Source of the DNA: Bursaphelenchus xylophilus
Taxonomy: Eukaryota > Nematoda > Chromadorea > Rhabditida > Aphelenchoididae
Reading direction: 5' to 3'
Assembly: GCA_904066235.2 (NCBI GenBank)
Contig: CAJFCV020000006.1
Location: 5,084,001 to 5,148,000 of the forward strand
DNA: 64,000 bases
The notes beneath the pieces are model-generated. The model was not told the DNA's origin. It did not search any database and saw only the letters and a list, made by a program, of their open reading frames with translations. Made by a program: the position numbers and the translations under genes. Below are positions 1 through 11,463 of this stretch, piece by piece; positions within the stretch are counted from its first letter, which is position 1; each line of letters begins with the position of its first letter.

Positions 1-708
1 TGAGCATAGATCAGTTACTACGAACCATTTACGACAACTGACTACGTACTTTGTGATGGTTTTGCTGCTATTTATTTCAAAGAATGGTATCCAATAAAAA
101 CTGAAAGAATAAACAGGAAAACGTCGGATTTTTTCGAAAAAAATCGGAAAATACACAGAACACAGCACAAAAAAGAGCGCCAGCGGAAAATTAATTTCAA
201 CCCCGCATTTTTGACTTTTGGGTCAAGTATCATCAATTTGAACAACACTTACTAAAAATGAGTGTACTATAGAAGAAAGTAGTCATACAGAATAGCCAAA
301 TTATAAAGTAATTGCAAGCAACAGCTTCACGAATTAAGTAAACCTAAAGTCGATAGTCTTAAACTACACACACTTTTACTCTGTTGTAAATCAACAGAAA
401 CAGAAAATCACCAGCTTCTTTATACATGTATGATGAGAAATGGAGTAGCTTGTCTTTTCATTGAGTCAAATAATAATAGTCCGTTATCCGCGGGGATAAA
501 CGTATGCAAATTTCTTATGTAATACGAGTATCCGAATATTTCGATCGAGTATGGCAAATATTCGTATTCGTATTTGAAAATACGATTATTTGAGGACGAA
601 TACACGGTGCTAAGATCTACGTGAAAGCTCAAGAGTGCAGTCCAAAAATAAGTCTTAAAAAAAGTAGATAATTTGTAAATTTTTAGAAAGTGTTATTTTT
701 TCCACCCT
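1..708. other. Intergenic, no gene seen
   Basis: No credible coding frame. Around 480-605 there is an AT-rich stretch with several overlapping forms of the string ATTCG/CGAATA, which could be a worn repeat end. I could not find a partner copy or a target duplication. Confidence 0.6.
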
Positions 709-1522
709 GCCGTACCTAGAGGTGGCAATCGGGCTAGGCCGGCCCGGCCCGGCCCGGCCCCTGAGCAGATTTGAAAAAGCCCTGGGCCGGCCTGACCGCT
801 TCGGCCCGCGGGCCGGGCCGACACTTTCGGCCCGGCCCGGCCCGGAAGGTAGATAAGTAAAAAATTTTTAATGCTAAACCAGCAAAATAAAGCACAAATG
901 CTTTGTAGAATGGATGGAAATTAGATTAAACCTTTTTTTGACTTATACGCTGTTTTACTACCTTTTAAAATTATCTATATGTATATGTAACTTATTATGT
1001 ATATGTAAAATCCCACCCAAATATGCAAGGATCGGGCAAAAATCTTCGAATTTTTTTATCATAAATTTAAAAATTTCACTGTAATTTTGATTCCTTGATG
1101 TAAATGAAAGTGTTTAAACAGTTTTTGGTTAACCATGTACCTTATAACGTCCACACTTTTATATAGCTAACTTCCTATAGGATTAAAAAATTCAACATAA
1201 TCCAACTTTTTGGCTAGGTTTTAGCTTCCTGTACGGATGTTCCAGTCATCCGACTAGACTTTTTAATTTCACGCAGACACACGTAAAAACCTTCTGGAAA
1301 GCATAAGAACTTTCAGTAGAAAGCGCAAAGACTTTTATCCAACTTTTCTGTATTAGCGGGCCAAACCGGGCCGGGCCGGGCCGGCCTGGGCTTTCATCGG
1401 GCCGGGCCGGGCCGGGCCTGAGTAAATTTGAAAAAGCCCTGGGCCGGCCTGGTCACTTCGGCCCGCGGGCCGGGCCGCAAAAACCGGCCCGGCCCGGCCC
1501 GATTGCCACCTCTAGCCGTACC
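709..1522. mobile_element. Non-autonomous hAT-like element (MITE) with 8-bp target duplication
   Basis: The element spans 717-1514 (798 bp). It starts TAGAGGTGGCAATCGGGC and ends with the exact reverse complement. The 8 bases outside each end are identical, GCCGTACC at 709-716 and at 1515-1522, which is the duplication length of the hAT superfamily. TAGAGGTGG also fits the hAT terminal pattern. About 130 bp at each end is extremely GC-rich and built from GGCC/GGGCC palindromes, while the middle is ordinary AT-rich DNA. No transposase frame is present, so the copy must have been moved in trans. The perfect duplication and near-identical ends suggest a fairly recent insertion. Confidence 0.93.
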
Positions 1523-4378
1523 GTAACCTTTCCTTTTCTAAAAGTTGGGATATTGATATCGCGTGTTGTATAACTTCCTATATGTTATTGTCTACTGCGC
1601 GTTCTCTGAAAATCACTCTGAAGGCTTATTTCACAGAAAGTAGACGCAGAATAATAAAATCGGGAAGAATCTAACTTTATGAAACTTGACAAGTTGCGCT
1701 TTTGAGAGAGTTTCATTTCACTTTTCTCGGTGTTTCGAAAAATACTTTTGTCTTTTGTTGTGATGTTTCGCTAAGTGTCTCAGACATGGCTTGGTTATCA
1801 GATCTTGATGGATTTTACTGTAACTATATTGTTTTTAAATTTTTTTTGGTGACCTGGTACTTTGAGTAAAAATAACGAAATTGGATGACTCTACGTTTTG
1901 TAGGTAAATTTAACACAGGCATTTTTGACTGAATCACAATACTGCTTGGGAAGTGCTCTATAGAGCGTCTTCACAGAGGAAATTTCAACGTTTTTCAAAG
2001 GCCGAGAGTTCTTTCGTAATTCTTCTCCAATAACTAATCCCTTTAGCGTCTTTCCTTCCACAAGTTAACGCACCTCTTCCAGAATCTTCCTTGTGATTCT
2101 CTATGTTCCAAATTCTGAGTTATAAGGTGTAGTCTTGAAGATGTTGCCTGATGATTGTTCGAACTTTAGTACAACCACAGAACGTCTGTACTTTCGGTGC
2201 TTCCGTTTTTTGAAAAAAACTGCCGACTCCAGAAGATTTATGAGTCCTTTTAGGGCGCTCTCCAAGTCTCCGATAGCAAAGTACAGAACGTATAGTTCAT
2301 TCGTTTGCAAAAAAATTTAAGAAATTCCGTTAATGGAATGATACGAAATAAACGAACGCGTTCTTTGAAGGATGATCAACTTCCTCTGTTACAGTAGTCA
2401 TCATTGAAGATCAATGTTTTTTAATGGTTTCCCCGAAAAGTCGGCGTTCCCTTGCAGTTCACATGTAATTCAGCGGAAAAGTCATACTACTAGTTATTAT
2501 CACGTTCCTTTCGAAGTTCGTCGATGGAATTTGGATCCTCCAGAATTCGTCGCACTTTCTGCCCAAGGAGAGTGTAAGACTTTTTTATTTTGTATTCTCT
2601 TTCATCAAAAAAAGATGCGATTTTGATTGTTCTCCTGTTCACAGGGAATTCATGAGTAACATTGCCTGTATTTCGAGGTCATTAAGTGAATTTGCAAAAA
2701 TTTTTATATTGCTTTACTGAATGGTATTCAAATGTCTTCGGTTGTCTGTAAATGGCCCGGCCCGTGCGCCAAACCGGCCAGGCTAGCCCAGGTTCTTTCT
2801 AATTTGATCAGACCTAAAGATACTAAAAAAATACAAAAATCCAGCAGTTGATTAGTTAGCGCATCATACTTCTACCTCTTTCTACGCACTCAGAGGTTTA
2901 AGAATCACTAATCTTGGAGATTTTATTTCGTGTAGCCGCCCCTGATTATAGTCAGAAATACAAAGAAGTTTATTACTCCTTGGTTTGTTGCTGTACAGCC
3001 ACAATAGAAAGCATATCACTAATAATAAATCAATCGCCATGTGGAACTGCTTTTTGATATAACTTTACGGATATAAAATAGAAACTATTCCATCGCGTCA
3101 ATGTCATCAGATTTCATCAGAGAGTAAAGTCAAGGAAATTAAGTTTTATTTACAAAATAAAGGTGTGATGTAACTATAGTCCTACTGTAATTGGTCTTGT
3201 TTATAGTCAGCTACAAAATAGCTGAAAAGCAGCCATTTCAACTAAGCTTTCTAGAATTCTCCTTAACAGCTGTAGTTTGCCTCCCCAAACTTTTAGAAAT
3301 TGCAAGAAAATTCGTTGTGCAACATTAATTACCGCCGGCTTTTGCAGTAAAAACACCGAAATTAACCCAGACTGAAAATCGAGCCGTTTTAATTTGTACG
3401 GTACGTGAGACCCTGAGGGGGAAACGACGGTTCTTAACGTGCCGACCGTTGGAACCCCGACTCATCGATCACTTTTTGTAGTCTGTCGGTGAAGATGGCG
3501 GGCGAAAAAGGGGTTCAGGGAGCACCCATACAATAAAGTCATCATTGTGGAGGAGTCTGGACGATGATTCTGTTTTTATGAGATGGTGGGGATTCTTGGG
3601 AAAGGATGACCAAAGGTCAAGGGAGGTTTGAAGACTCTGGGAACGAGAAAAGCGGTTCGAGATCCCTCGACTTTGCAAGAGGATTCTATCTTAGCCTCAG
3701 ATTACGCCTATTTGATTCATAGAGGCACCCGATTCCAGAAAATCTCAGCTATCGGTTTAGGAGCTTTTAAAAGCGAGAGCGACAAATTCTGAGTGGCTGC
3801 AGCGAAGTCAGTCCATAGAAATCTTACTCCGAAGCTTTCTGTTAGTATATATCCCCTCTTCCACTTCTAAAGTAATTCTACCGTACTCCCAACCACATGA
3901 AAGACTTTACGCAATCTTGCAAGTTTTGTAAGCATTAGTTTGTTTATTCCCATCGACAATTTCAGTCAAAAACAAGAGGCTTTCACTTCAATTCTTTGTA
4001 TTCTAAATCTGAACTCAACCAGGAAACAGTAAATAAAAGTTAAATGCGTATTCGGCTCGTGTGGCTTGTGATTTTGTACAAGTTGACCCTTGAAGCTTCC
4101 AGCAAATTAAAACACACACTACGGCTCGTTCTCTAATTTGGGGTTAAAATAACAATCAGATTACGACACGTGTCAAATCAGTTGTTAATGCTAAACAGAA
4201 ACAGATTTCAAAAGATGCAAATGTTGTCCTTGAAATAAAAAAGAATCTTCAGCAGCCATCGATTCAACCAATATCCTTCAACATTCAATTTTGTAAAAGA
4301 TAAATGATGTAAAGGTGTAAAGCAACAAGTTATGTAGTTATTAGACTACAAAGTAAAAAGTAATCGTTTTTATCTGGG
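1523..4378. other. Intergenic, no gene seen
   Basis: Short open frames occur on both strands at 2101-2630 and 3469-3678, but none has splice-compatible continuations or recognisable protein features. A short GC-rich patch at about 2754-2800 resembles the GGCC-rich end of the element at 717-1514 and may be a fragment of a relative. Confidence 0.5.
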
Positions 4379-4666
4379 TTAGTTAGCGCTCCTTTTGGCG
4401 TTTCCGTTCCATGACATCTCAGGAACGCACATGTCGGTGTTGGAATTGCTCGAAGCGAAGCTGAACGAGTTTATTTTACGGCGAACGGCTGAGGAAATGG
4501 ATAAACGTTCGTGTCTTTCATCTGAACGAAAGATCAAAGGGTTTTTCAAAGTATAAGAGTGCAAATAAGGTGTAATATCGGTAAGTGGGTACTCTCCATA
4601 ACCGCGTAATATTAAACGGTTACTTGGAACCAGTTTGCTGCTGCATTTCAAGGTTTTACTGTCCAT
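4379..4666 (-). CDS. Possible small single-exon protein, unrecognised
   Basis: An open frame of 95 codons on the minus strand, read from the ATG at 4666. An in-frame ATG at 4687 is the alternative. The preferred ATG sits directly after ACTGTAG, which could serve as a trans-splice acceptor. The product would be basic and rich in Ser and Arg (it contains SDERHERLSISSAVRRK), with no signal peptide, membrane segment or motif I recognise. No AATAAA polyadenylation signal is seen just downstream. A chance frame is a real alternative. Confidence 0.25.
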   Translation of the reverse strand: MDSKTLKCSSKLVPSNRLILRGYGEYPLTDITPYLHSYTLKNPLIFRSDERHERLSISSAVRRKINSFSFASSNSNTDMCVPEMSWNGNAKRSAN

Positions 4667-6970
4667 TGCTACAGTAAGAGAATGCAATTTTTCACGTCAA
4701 CGATTAACCGAACTGTCGCACTCACGCAATCTTGGAAAGTTTAAAGAACAAACTACGAAATATTAACCAATTAAGAACAAATGCGAACAAGTTCATAACA
4801 ATGCATATGCATTTCCCAAAAGCACTTTGAAGGTTCAATGAACGCCAGTTTCTTTAACATTTGAAAGAACCTAAAGTAGAACAATAATTTTTCGTGTTTT
4901 GGATCGTTTCCACCGATCGGTTCGGAACGTACTAGTCGTGTCAAAATCATTCTTCAAAATTCGTTGACTCTCCGTATTGGGACGTGCGAATTCATGAACC
5001 TACCCGACACCATCAAAAATCTAGCAGTTTCATTGGATAAAATGAATCGAACACAGACTTTCTTATGACGAGAAATTACTGGGGAGTTTTGGAAATTTTT
5101 TGTCTTTATGAAATTTACTTTTCATTCTTTCAAAAATGCTTTAAAAATGAGCTCAAAGTACGACTAGCTTTATTACAGCGTCACTGAGAAGAAGAGCAAC
5201 GGAAAAAAACTGGGGATGACTGTAGGAAAAGGCGTTGCTTCTCGACTTGGATATCAGGTATTATATACGATAAGATTGCAAATTTCTTATCCGGGTTGAG
5301 TCATTTGCATGCTATATACCATCAGATTTTAATTTTTTCCACAATCATGAACCAACGTTTCATTAATCAAACTCTAACTCGATCTGAGACCGAGAACCCC
5401 CTTTCCTTTTACAGTACCTGCTAAACGGTGCAATGTCTGAAAGCAACAACTCTCTGCGCTAAGATCAAATATCTGACATCACTAATCTTGATATCGTCGT
5501 TGAAAAAGTCGTAAATCCGACACTACAAGAAGTCTACCCTGGCTTTTGCGAGTAGCAGTTACTTGGATACAAAATTCAACACAAACCCTGCATTTTGTGT
5601 TAACCACAGATCAAAGAGGAGGAACTGTTGCCTAATTTAGTTCACTTTTGTAGGTTCTACTGTTGCGCTGATTCTTGGGGATTCACGATTCTGATGATTC
5701 AATCATTTTGCAGGAAAACTTACATTTTACGTGCAAAACAGGCAGCTATTTAGATACCATCTTTTTGCAAGATTTTAGGGAAAACTTTGGCCGTAAAACC
5801 GGTGAACAAATTTTTTAGAATAATTCATTTCACTTTTTCGGACCTACCCTAGGGGTTTTAGGCTGAATAAAGAACAAATTCTCCTGAAAGCACAGAAATT
5901 GTGGATCAAGATCATGTGCAACTTCAAATTGTATGCCATGGCTGCAAAAGATTCAGGACATTTCATAAGAGTAGCTTGAAAAAACTGTAAAGAGAGATGA
6001 ACGATTTTTATCACGCAATCTCTGAGAAAGTCAATAGAAAATCATTTCAAAAAAGCGATTTCGTTCAAGAAATTTCGAGTTTTCTGCCTTAAAAACGGAA
6101 AAAAGAAGATATTTCCAAGAAACTACGTTAGGCATAACAACTGTAAGTTGATGGCCGAGTTCAGAAATGCAAAAAAATAATTTACGCCTCCACTTCCCTT
6201 TGTCATCAAAAATACCGTTTCCCCTTCAAAAATAGCAATCACGCTCTTCTCCCAACCTGTAAACATCATAACAACCGTAACAAATAACCCTGCAAATACC
6301 ATCAGACTACAATCCGCCGACCACTGACTATGTCATCAGCCAGGAAGCACTCAAACTAAACGCTCCACCGGAGTTAACCTTTCCAATTAGTTCGCTAATA
6401 CATCAGAAATCGCGACTGGGTTCGTATTTCCTTGCGATTCGTTCTCTGCTCAACCAAAGAACTCTTCGAAACGTCGATTACTCAGTAAGACCGGGGATTA
6501 CGGTAGGTTTTCATACCACCGTGAACTAATAAATTATCGAGCAAAAAACGAACGGCGTTTTTTTGGGTACAAAGAGCTTATGAAACCGATTGCCTAAGGG
6601 GAAATTGCTAAGATATTCGCAAATTGACAAATACACCGATTTTTGGCGGAAATTTGTATTTTTTTGATAGAAAATACAAAATAAATTGACAAAAAAATAC
6701 GTTGTGAACCCATTCTCATGATTTTCAGATGCATTCAGAATCGAATCAGTACGGTAATTGTGCTGAAATTTCTGGATTTCTCTTTATATTGTACAAGCTA
6801 TGCACCCTGAGCCGTTGATGACTAAGTCCGGCGTCATCGCGAATTCGTATTTTTCAGAGTCCTCAGGAATAAACTACAGACTCGACGGATTCGTTCTTCT
6901 CCCCGCCTAAACTCCAAAGCGCGCTTCGAAGGACGAGAAAAGGGGAGGCGGAGTCTGGGGGAAGTCAGTG
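4667..6970. other. Intergenic, no gene seen
   Basis: No supportable coding frame or structured repeat was found. The final few hundred bases presumably hold the upstream region of the small secreted-peptide gene that starts at 7070. Confidence 0.5.
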
Positions 6971-6973
6971 TAG

Positions 6974-6982
6974 GTATAAAAG
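6974..6982 (+). promoter_or_regulatory. TATA box of the 7070 peptide gene
   Basis: A canonical TATAAA motif (within GGTATAAAAGG) lies about 95 bp upstream of the chosen ATG at 7070. This suits a strongly expressed small gene with a short 5' leader. The transcription start is not visible directly. Confidence 0.6.
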
Positions 6983-7069
6983 GTCACGTTTCTTATCAGT
7001 CGGCATCCAACTTAACAGTTCGCCTTCACCTCATTGCTACACTCATCTGGTTACTTCTTTTTCCCCAAA

Positions 7070-7455
7070 ATGTTTGCCAAGCTCCTTGCCCTTCTTGTCG
7101 CTTTCGCCATGATCTTCTCCATGGTGGAAAGTCGGCCCTATCACGACGCCTCCATCAGTGGGACCTTATTGAGCCCTTGGGGCGGAAATTTGGACGGAGG
7201 ATACGCTATGTATCAAGCTCCAACTTACAGTAACAGCGGTAAGTATATCTTGCATTACTTTTTTACAATTTAACACTAGAGTTTTTCAAAATCCAAATTT
7301 TCCTCAAAAAATTCGGATCAATTTTTTCGAAATTCAAATTGAATACTCTGGATTATATTTTTAATTTTTCAATGACTTATTGTTGATACAATCCTAATTC
7401 TGATTATTTTTCAGTGCGCTACCCATACCCTTACTACTACAACTGGCAGAAGTAG
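7070..7455 (+). CDS. Small secreted Tyr-rich peptide precursor
   Basis: Two exons, 7070-7238 and 7415-7455, joined at phase 1, give 69 residues. Residues 1-23 form a clear signal peptide (MFAKLLALLVAFAMIFSMVES). The mature part of about 45 residues has no cysteines, is rich in Tyr, Gly and Pro, and ends with a YPYPYYYNWQK tail. An in-frame ATG at 7034 would put extra residues before the hydrophobic core, so 7070 is preferred. An AATAAA signal follows at 7606. It could be a neuropeptide-like, cuticle-associated or antimicrobial peptide; the sequence does not decide. No dibasic cleavage site is present in the mature region, which argues against a classical multi-peptide neuropeptide precursor. 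Confidence 0.8.
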
Positions 7456-7605
7456 ATGTCGCCTTCCCAACAAAACACATCGTATCTTCATCTCAGCTCA
7501 AGCGCAATCACCTCAAGATCTCTCTAAACGAAATCTCCGCTAAACAATGCAGTTAACACCCAGTACTACCGTATTTTGTAGACCTTTTTCTATCTTTTTG
7601 TACAT

Positions 7606-7611
7606 AAATAA
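7606..7611 (+). terminator. Polyadenylation signal AATAAA
   Basis: AATAAA lies about 150 bp after the stop codon of the small secreted-peptide gene, in the expected position for its 3' end. Confidence 0.6.
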
Positions 7612-9312
7612 AGTATATGCTACATTTCCATGGATTTTCGTGATTTTTAGAGGGTTTTTACGGGTGAATTTACAAGTTTTGTTTTTATGTAATGGCCCGA
7701 ACTTGGTTGTAATAGTAATGGTAGTTTCTAGATGTCACAACTGATAAAAGGTAATCTGCAACAGTTTCTCTCAAAAATTTTTAAACTGTAAAAAGTTTCA
7801 AAATTAGAGGTGTTATACCGTAAGTGTTAAACATTCCCGAAATTGATCATGAAATGGAACTTTTGAAGTCTCAATTTAAGCAATGATTCCTTTTTCTCAC
7901 GAACCCAGCCCATCTTCTGCTTGATTTTTAGGCTTTTATAAAAGTAACAAAAAAAGGTCTTGATGAAAAGCACGTTCTTTTGAATCGGTAACGTTCGCTT
8001 CAATAACGACAGTGGTAGAGAAAAGGGTTTACAAAGATACAACAGTTTTTGTGTCCTCTGTGTTTGTTCCATGCGTTCTTTGTTTTAGAATTTTTAGGAA
8101 GATCTTAACATTATTTGCAATTTGGACTTTTTTATTCGAAAATAAAGACTAAATGTAAAATACGTGAGGAAAAAGATTGCGTAATATGTATACACTAAGA
8201 CATCGTCCACGTTTTTAAGAATCGGCTAATAAAGACAAGCATGAAGAGATTTTATCTGACTGAGAGGCCTTGACGAAATCTCGATCAAATGTAAAAGACG
8301 AGAAGGTACGGTCTAGAATGATCAAAAAAATCGCTAATTTCAAATGGGAAGGGGAATGCATACAAAAAGTTTATCTTCCTCGATCACTTTGTTGAATATT
8401 CCAGAAATACGAACAAAATTGTCAGTCACTGTTTCTTAACCGACATTTTGTTGAAAAAATTAACAGGAAATCAGGGATCTCTCCTTTAGGCGGCACGTTT
8501 TGGTTGAAATCATGCTCATAATGCCCTTTTTAGTACATAAATGTGGCACTTGTATTTGGAAAAACTCTACTAGCAAGATTTGTTTCTATTGAGCATCTTT
8601 CTGCACAGACAGATTTACAAACCATAACGTAACCTTATTGCATCTCATCGTTTCGATGAGAAGGGTAGTGCAAGTGGCTAAAATCATATTTTTTGATCTA
8701 TGTATTTCGACCAGAAGTTTTTGTGCTATACAGTAAAACACTGTGAATACTTACAGGCCTCGGAATTGCTATATTTCTATTGCTGACTTTTTCAACAGGC
8801 TTAGACTTGTTTTAAGACAAAAGTCTGATAACTCAGAAGCTTCCTGGTATGGAGAAAATAAAAAAAATTATTTTTCGTTACTCATTGTCTGATTGTGAGG
8901 TCTCTAGTAAGAAAGGTTAAGTAAACCTTCTCTTCAGTGACGTAATGTGACCACTCACACCTTTAGAAATATTTTTTTCTCATCCCAATGAACACTTACT
9001 GTCTTAAAAAAGAATCTTTGGATCTGAGCAAAGAAACATTTTCTAATCACGTTTTTGATTACTAAAATTTACGTAATTGAACTCAAAAACCCTTGAGCAA
9101 AGAACGGTTAATTGTAAGACCCTAACCGTAATCAAAGAACAGTAGTTTATAAATTCAAAACTCAAAATGTCACGTAGGAAAACTTGTGGAATGTCACGTA
9201 GCGAGTACGTGACATAAACAATAATAAAATGTATCTCCAATGATATATCGCCTAAAAAATCCACTAGAAAATACAAAGGTCATCGAACAAGAAGCGAACG
9301 TTCGTTTTGCCA
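7612..9312. other. Intergenic, no gene seen
   Basis: Several 60-80 codon open frames exist (for example 7827-8072 and 9043-9276, minus), but they are low-complexity and lack splice partners. Confidence 0.5.
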
Positions 9313-10972
9313 TCAAAAAGTTGTATCAGAATCATCGTAATAACTGATCATGCTGGTAGTTGATGCTCCATAACCGGTGATAAGACGCTTCTGGAAATGT
9401 ATTAGTAATCGCCATAAACGGAACCGGAAACAGTAGATCATCGTGACACAGAAGCACTCAAGCTGAGGAAGGAAGGTGCGCAGGTTGTTGTAGGTGACTT
9501 GGGCGTCGTCGTTGAAGAGCTGAAACTTTTGTAAAGCTGCTGCTTATGTCGTCTTTTAATTTTGACCTGCGGCAGAGGGCATAGACAAAAATAATCTTGA
9601 CAAAATTTGGATGAAGTTGAGGTTAGCGTCTTTATGCTGTATTTAACTAATCAATATACATGTTTTAATCAAAATAAGGCACAAATACCTATCTTTCTGG
9701 CTCAATCTGAAGAAAAACTCAATCGAAATGCATCATACTTTGAGCATTTCCCCTGCGAGCTGTGTTTTTTGTTTTCGCCGAACATTCCGAACCTAAAATT
9801 TGTCGCAACTTCTTCCTCAAATTAAAATCCTTTAAATTAAGGCACACATTTAACATTTTCGGTTATTCGTTGATGTAATTTGGATCACAAACTCACATAC
9901 CAAATGGGAGAGCCAGATTCCGAATATGGGAACGAAGGCAAAGACCACCTCATTCATGGTTGACAACACAGTGAACGTGATGTTCTGAAAGCACCCAAGG
10001 AATGAGCAGCAAAATCACAGGAAACAACTACGGTCGCCTTTAGGAATCTTTTTTTTTGAGGTAAAATACGGCGACTGGGTTTGAATCCTTACGTGAAAAA
10101 AATGTAAATCAGATTAGTGACGACTCACTCTGTAAGCAGTATATTCAAAACTGCAGTGGTCAGCTCGATCGAAAACTCGTTGAAACATGCATCCCATCGC
10201 TACAGTAATACAACCCATCACAAATTGCAAAGAGTGGGTCATCGGTAACACCTTGTTGGACCGGCAGTAAATTGAGCCGCATCCTGGAAATTGATGCTTT
10301 GTTACTGTAACAATTCCAACTATTTTAGCTGCACTACTTCTAAGACGTCTTTCGCTGATTTGTAACTACTCCTCAAATTTTTGATATTGTAGGTAAAATA
10401 CGCTGAATTTCGAACTCCTTACTTTCATAGCCATCTTCCGGCCACTTATGGCTCATCTGAATAAAAACGAGCAGTAGAGGGAATACGATGATTGACAATG
10501 GATAATACAAAAAACATTCAGCTCGATTCCAGCGATAAGCTCGGACAGAAAAGTGCAAAATCTTGTCGGTTACGATCGCCCAGACCGACATTGTTTTTGC
10601 AATTACGCAAGAAGAAAGAGTATACGATGTCAAAGCAGTCCAGCGGCTGTTGTACGTTGCGGCTAAAACGACGATGCAACTTTATATCAAAAAATATATC
10701 TCACTCGTATTAGTCTTGTTGTCATACATATTGAGTAAAAACAAACTCTCAGAGAACATTAGTCCCATCCAAGTAAACATGTTCAAAGTCAACGTCGCAT
10801 ATTCGATGTCATGATCGGAAGTTTTCTTGTTCAGCCGTTTAACAATAGTGAGAAGTATCACCCAACAAATGGGGATCATGATCATGCTGCACAAGTTTAG
10901 CACTTCCCGGAGATCATAGCCACTGTGCCATCTTCCAGCAGCGTAATATTGGATGGTTAGAGCGGGAAGCAT
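9313..10972 (-). CDS. Seven-transmembrane serpentine receptor, family uncertain
   Basis: Five exons on the minus strand (10972-10705, 10662-10423, 10283-10129, 9984-9901, 9519-9313) join in frame to give 317 residues. Hydrophobic segments consistent with seven helices lie near residues 29-48, 60-84, 94-114, 133-152, 183-203, 225-247 and 263-285. A polar C-terminal tail with several Ser/Thr/Tyr follows. This is a nematode chemoreceptor-like membrane protein, presumably in sensory cilia. It lacks the PYR motif after helix 7 that marks the array at 21932-42830, so it belongs to another family. The 10972 start leaves a short extracellular N-terminus. A CTTAG just upstream of the ATG could be a cis- or trans-splice acceptor, so an extra 5' exon is possible. 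Confidence 0.75.
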
Positions 10973-11463
10973 TGCTAAGTTTTAGCAGAGTGATAATAAC
11001 GGGAAGTGCACGCGATATATACGAGGCACAGGTACTGTATAATGTTTGAAAACGAGGTCGCAAAAAAACGCATAAAAATTGACTTATCATCCAATATATT
11101 GTACCTCTGACGATCAGAAAATGTGTCATCACAATTAATTTTACAAAAGAAATTCCATTCTTTTCCAAACAACTGCCAAACCTGGGCTTACCAAACCAAA
11201 AAATTCCAGCTTATCGGCCAAAATTAATTACATCTTATACCCAAACTGAATATTCAAAGTATTTATTAAGAGAAAAATAATTACATGGTGAAGATGAGTA
11301 CCCATATAACTTGTTAAAGGCATAGTAATTACTGGAAACGACAGAGAAATGAGATGATTTCGTCGGAGAAAGATGCAAAAATGGCAACGAAAGTGGTTCG
11401 GCGTTAAGAATTTGCATAAAAATGGCTGAATTTAAATATTTCAAAGACAAAACATTTTGTTCT
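10973..11463. other. Intergenic between receptor and astacin genes
   Basis: It contains the upstream side of the receptor (minus) and the 3' flank of the astacin (minus). Open frames in 10914-11172 and 11235-11564 are shadows or chance frames. No other structure seen. Confidence 0.5.

Noticed and set aside
420..632. ATTCG-rich stretch resembling a worn transposon end
   Set aside because: No inverted partner or target duplication found within the window.
10914..11172. Possible 5' exon frames for the receptor at 9313-10972
   Set aside because: Frames do not join the receptor with a fitting donor, and the existing ATG gives a complete 7TM protein.
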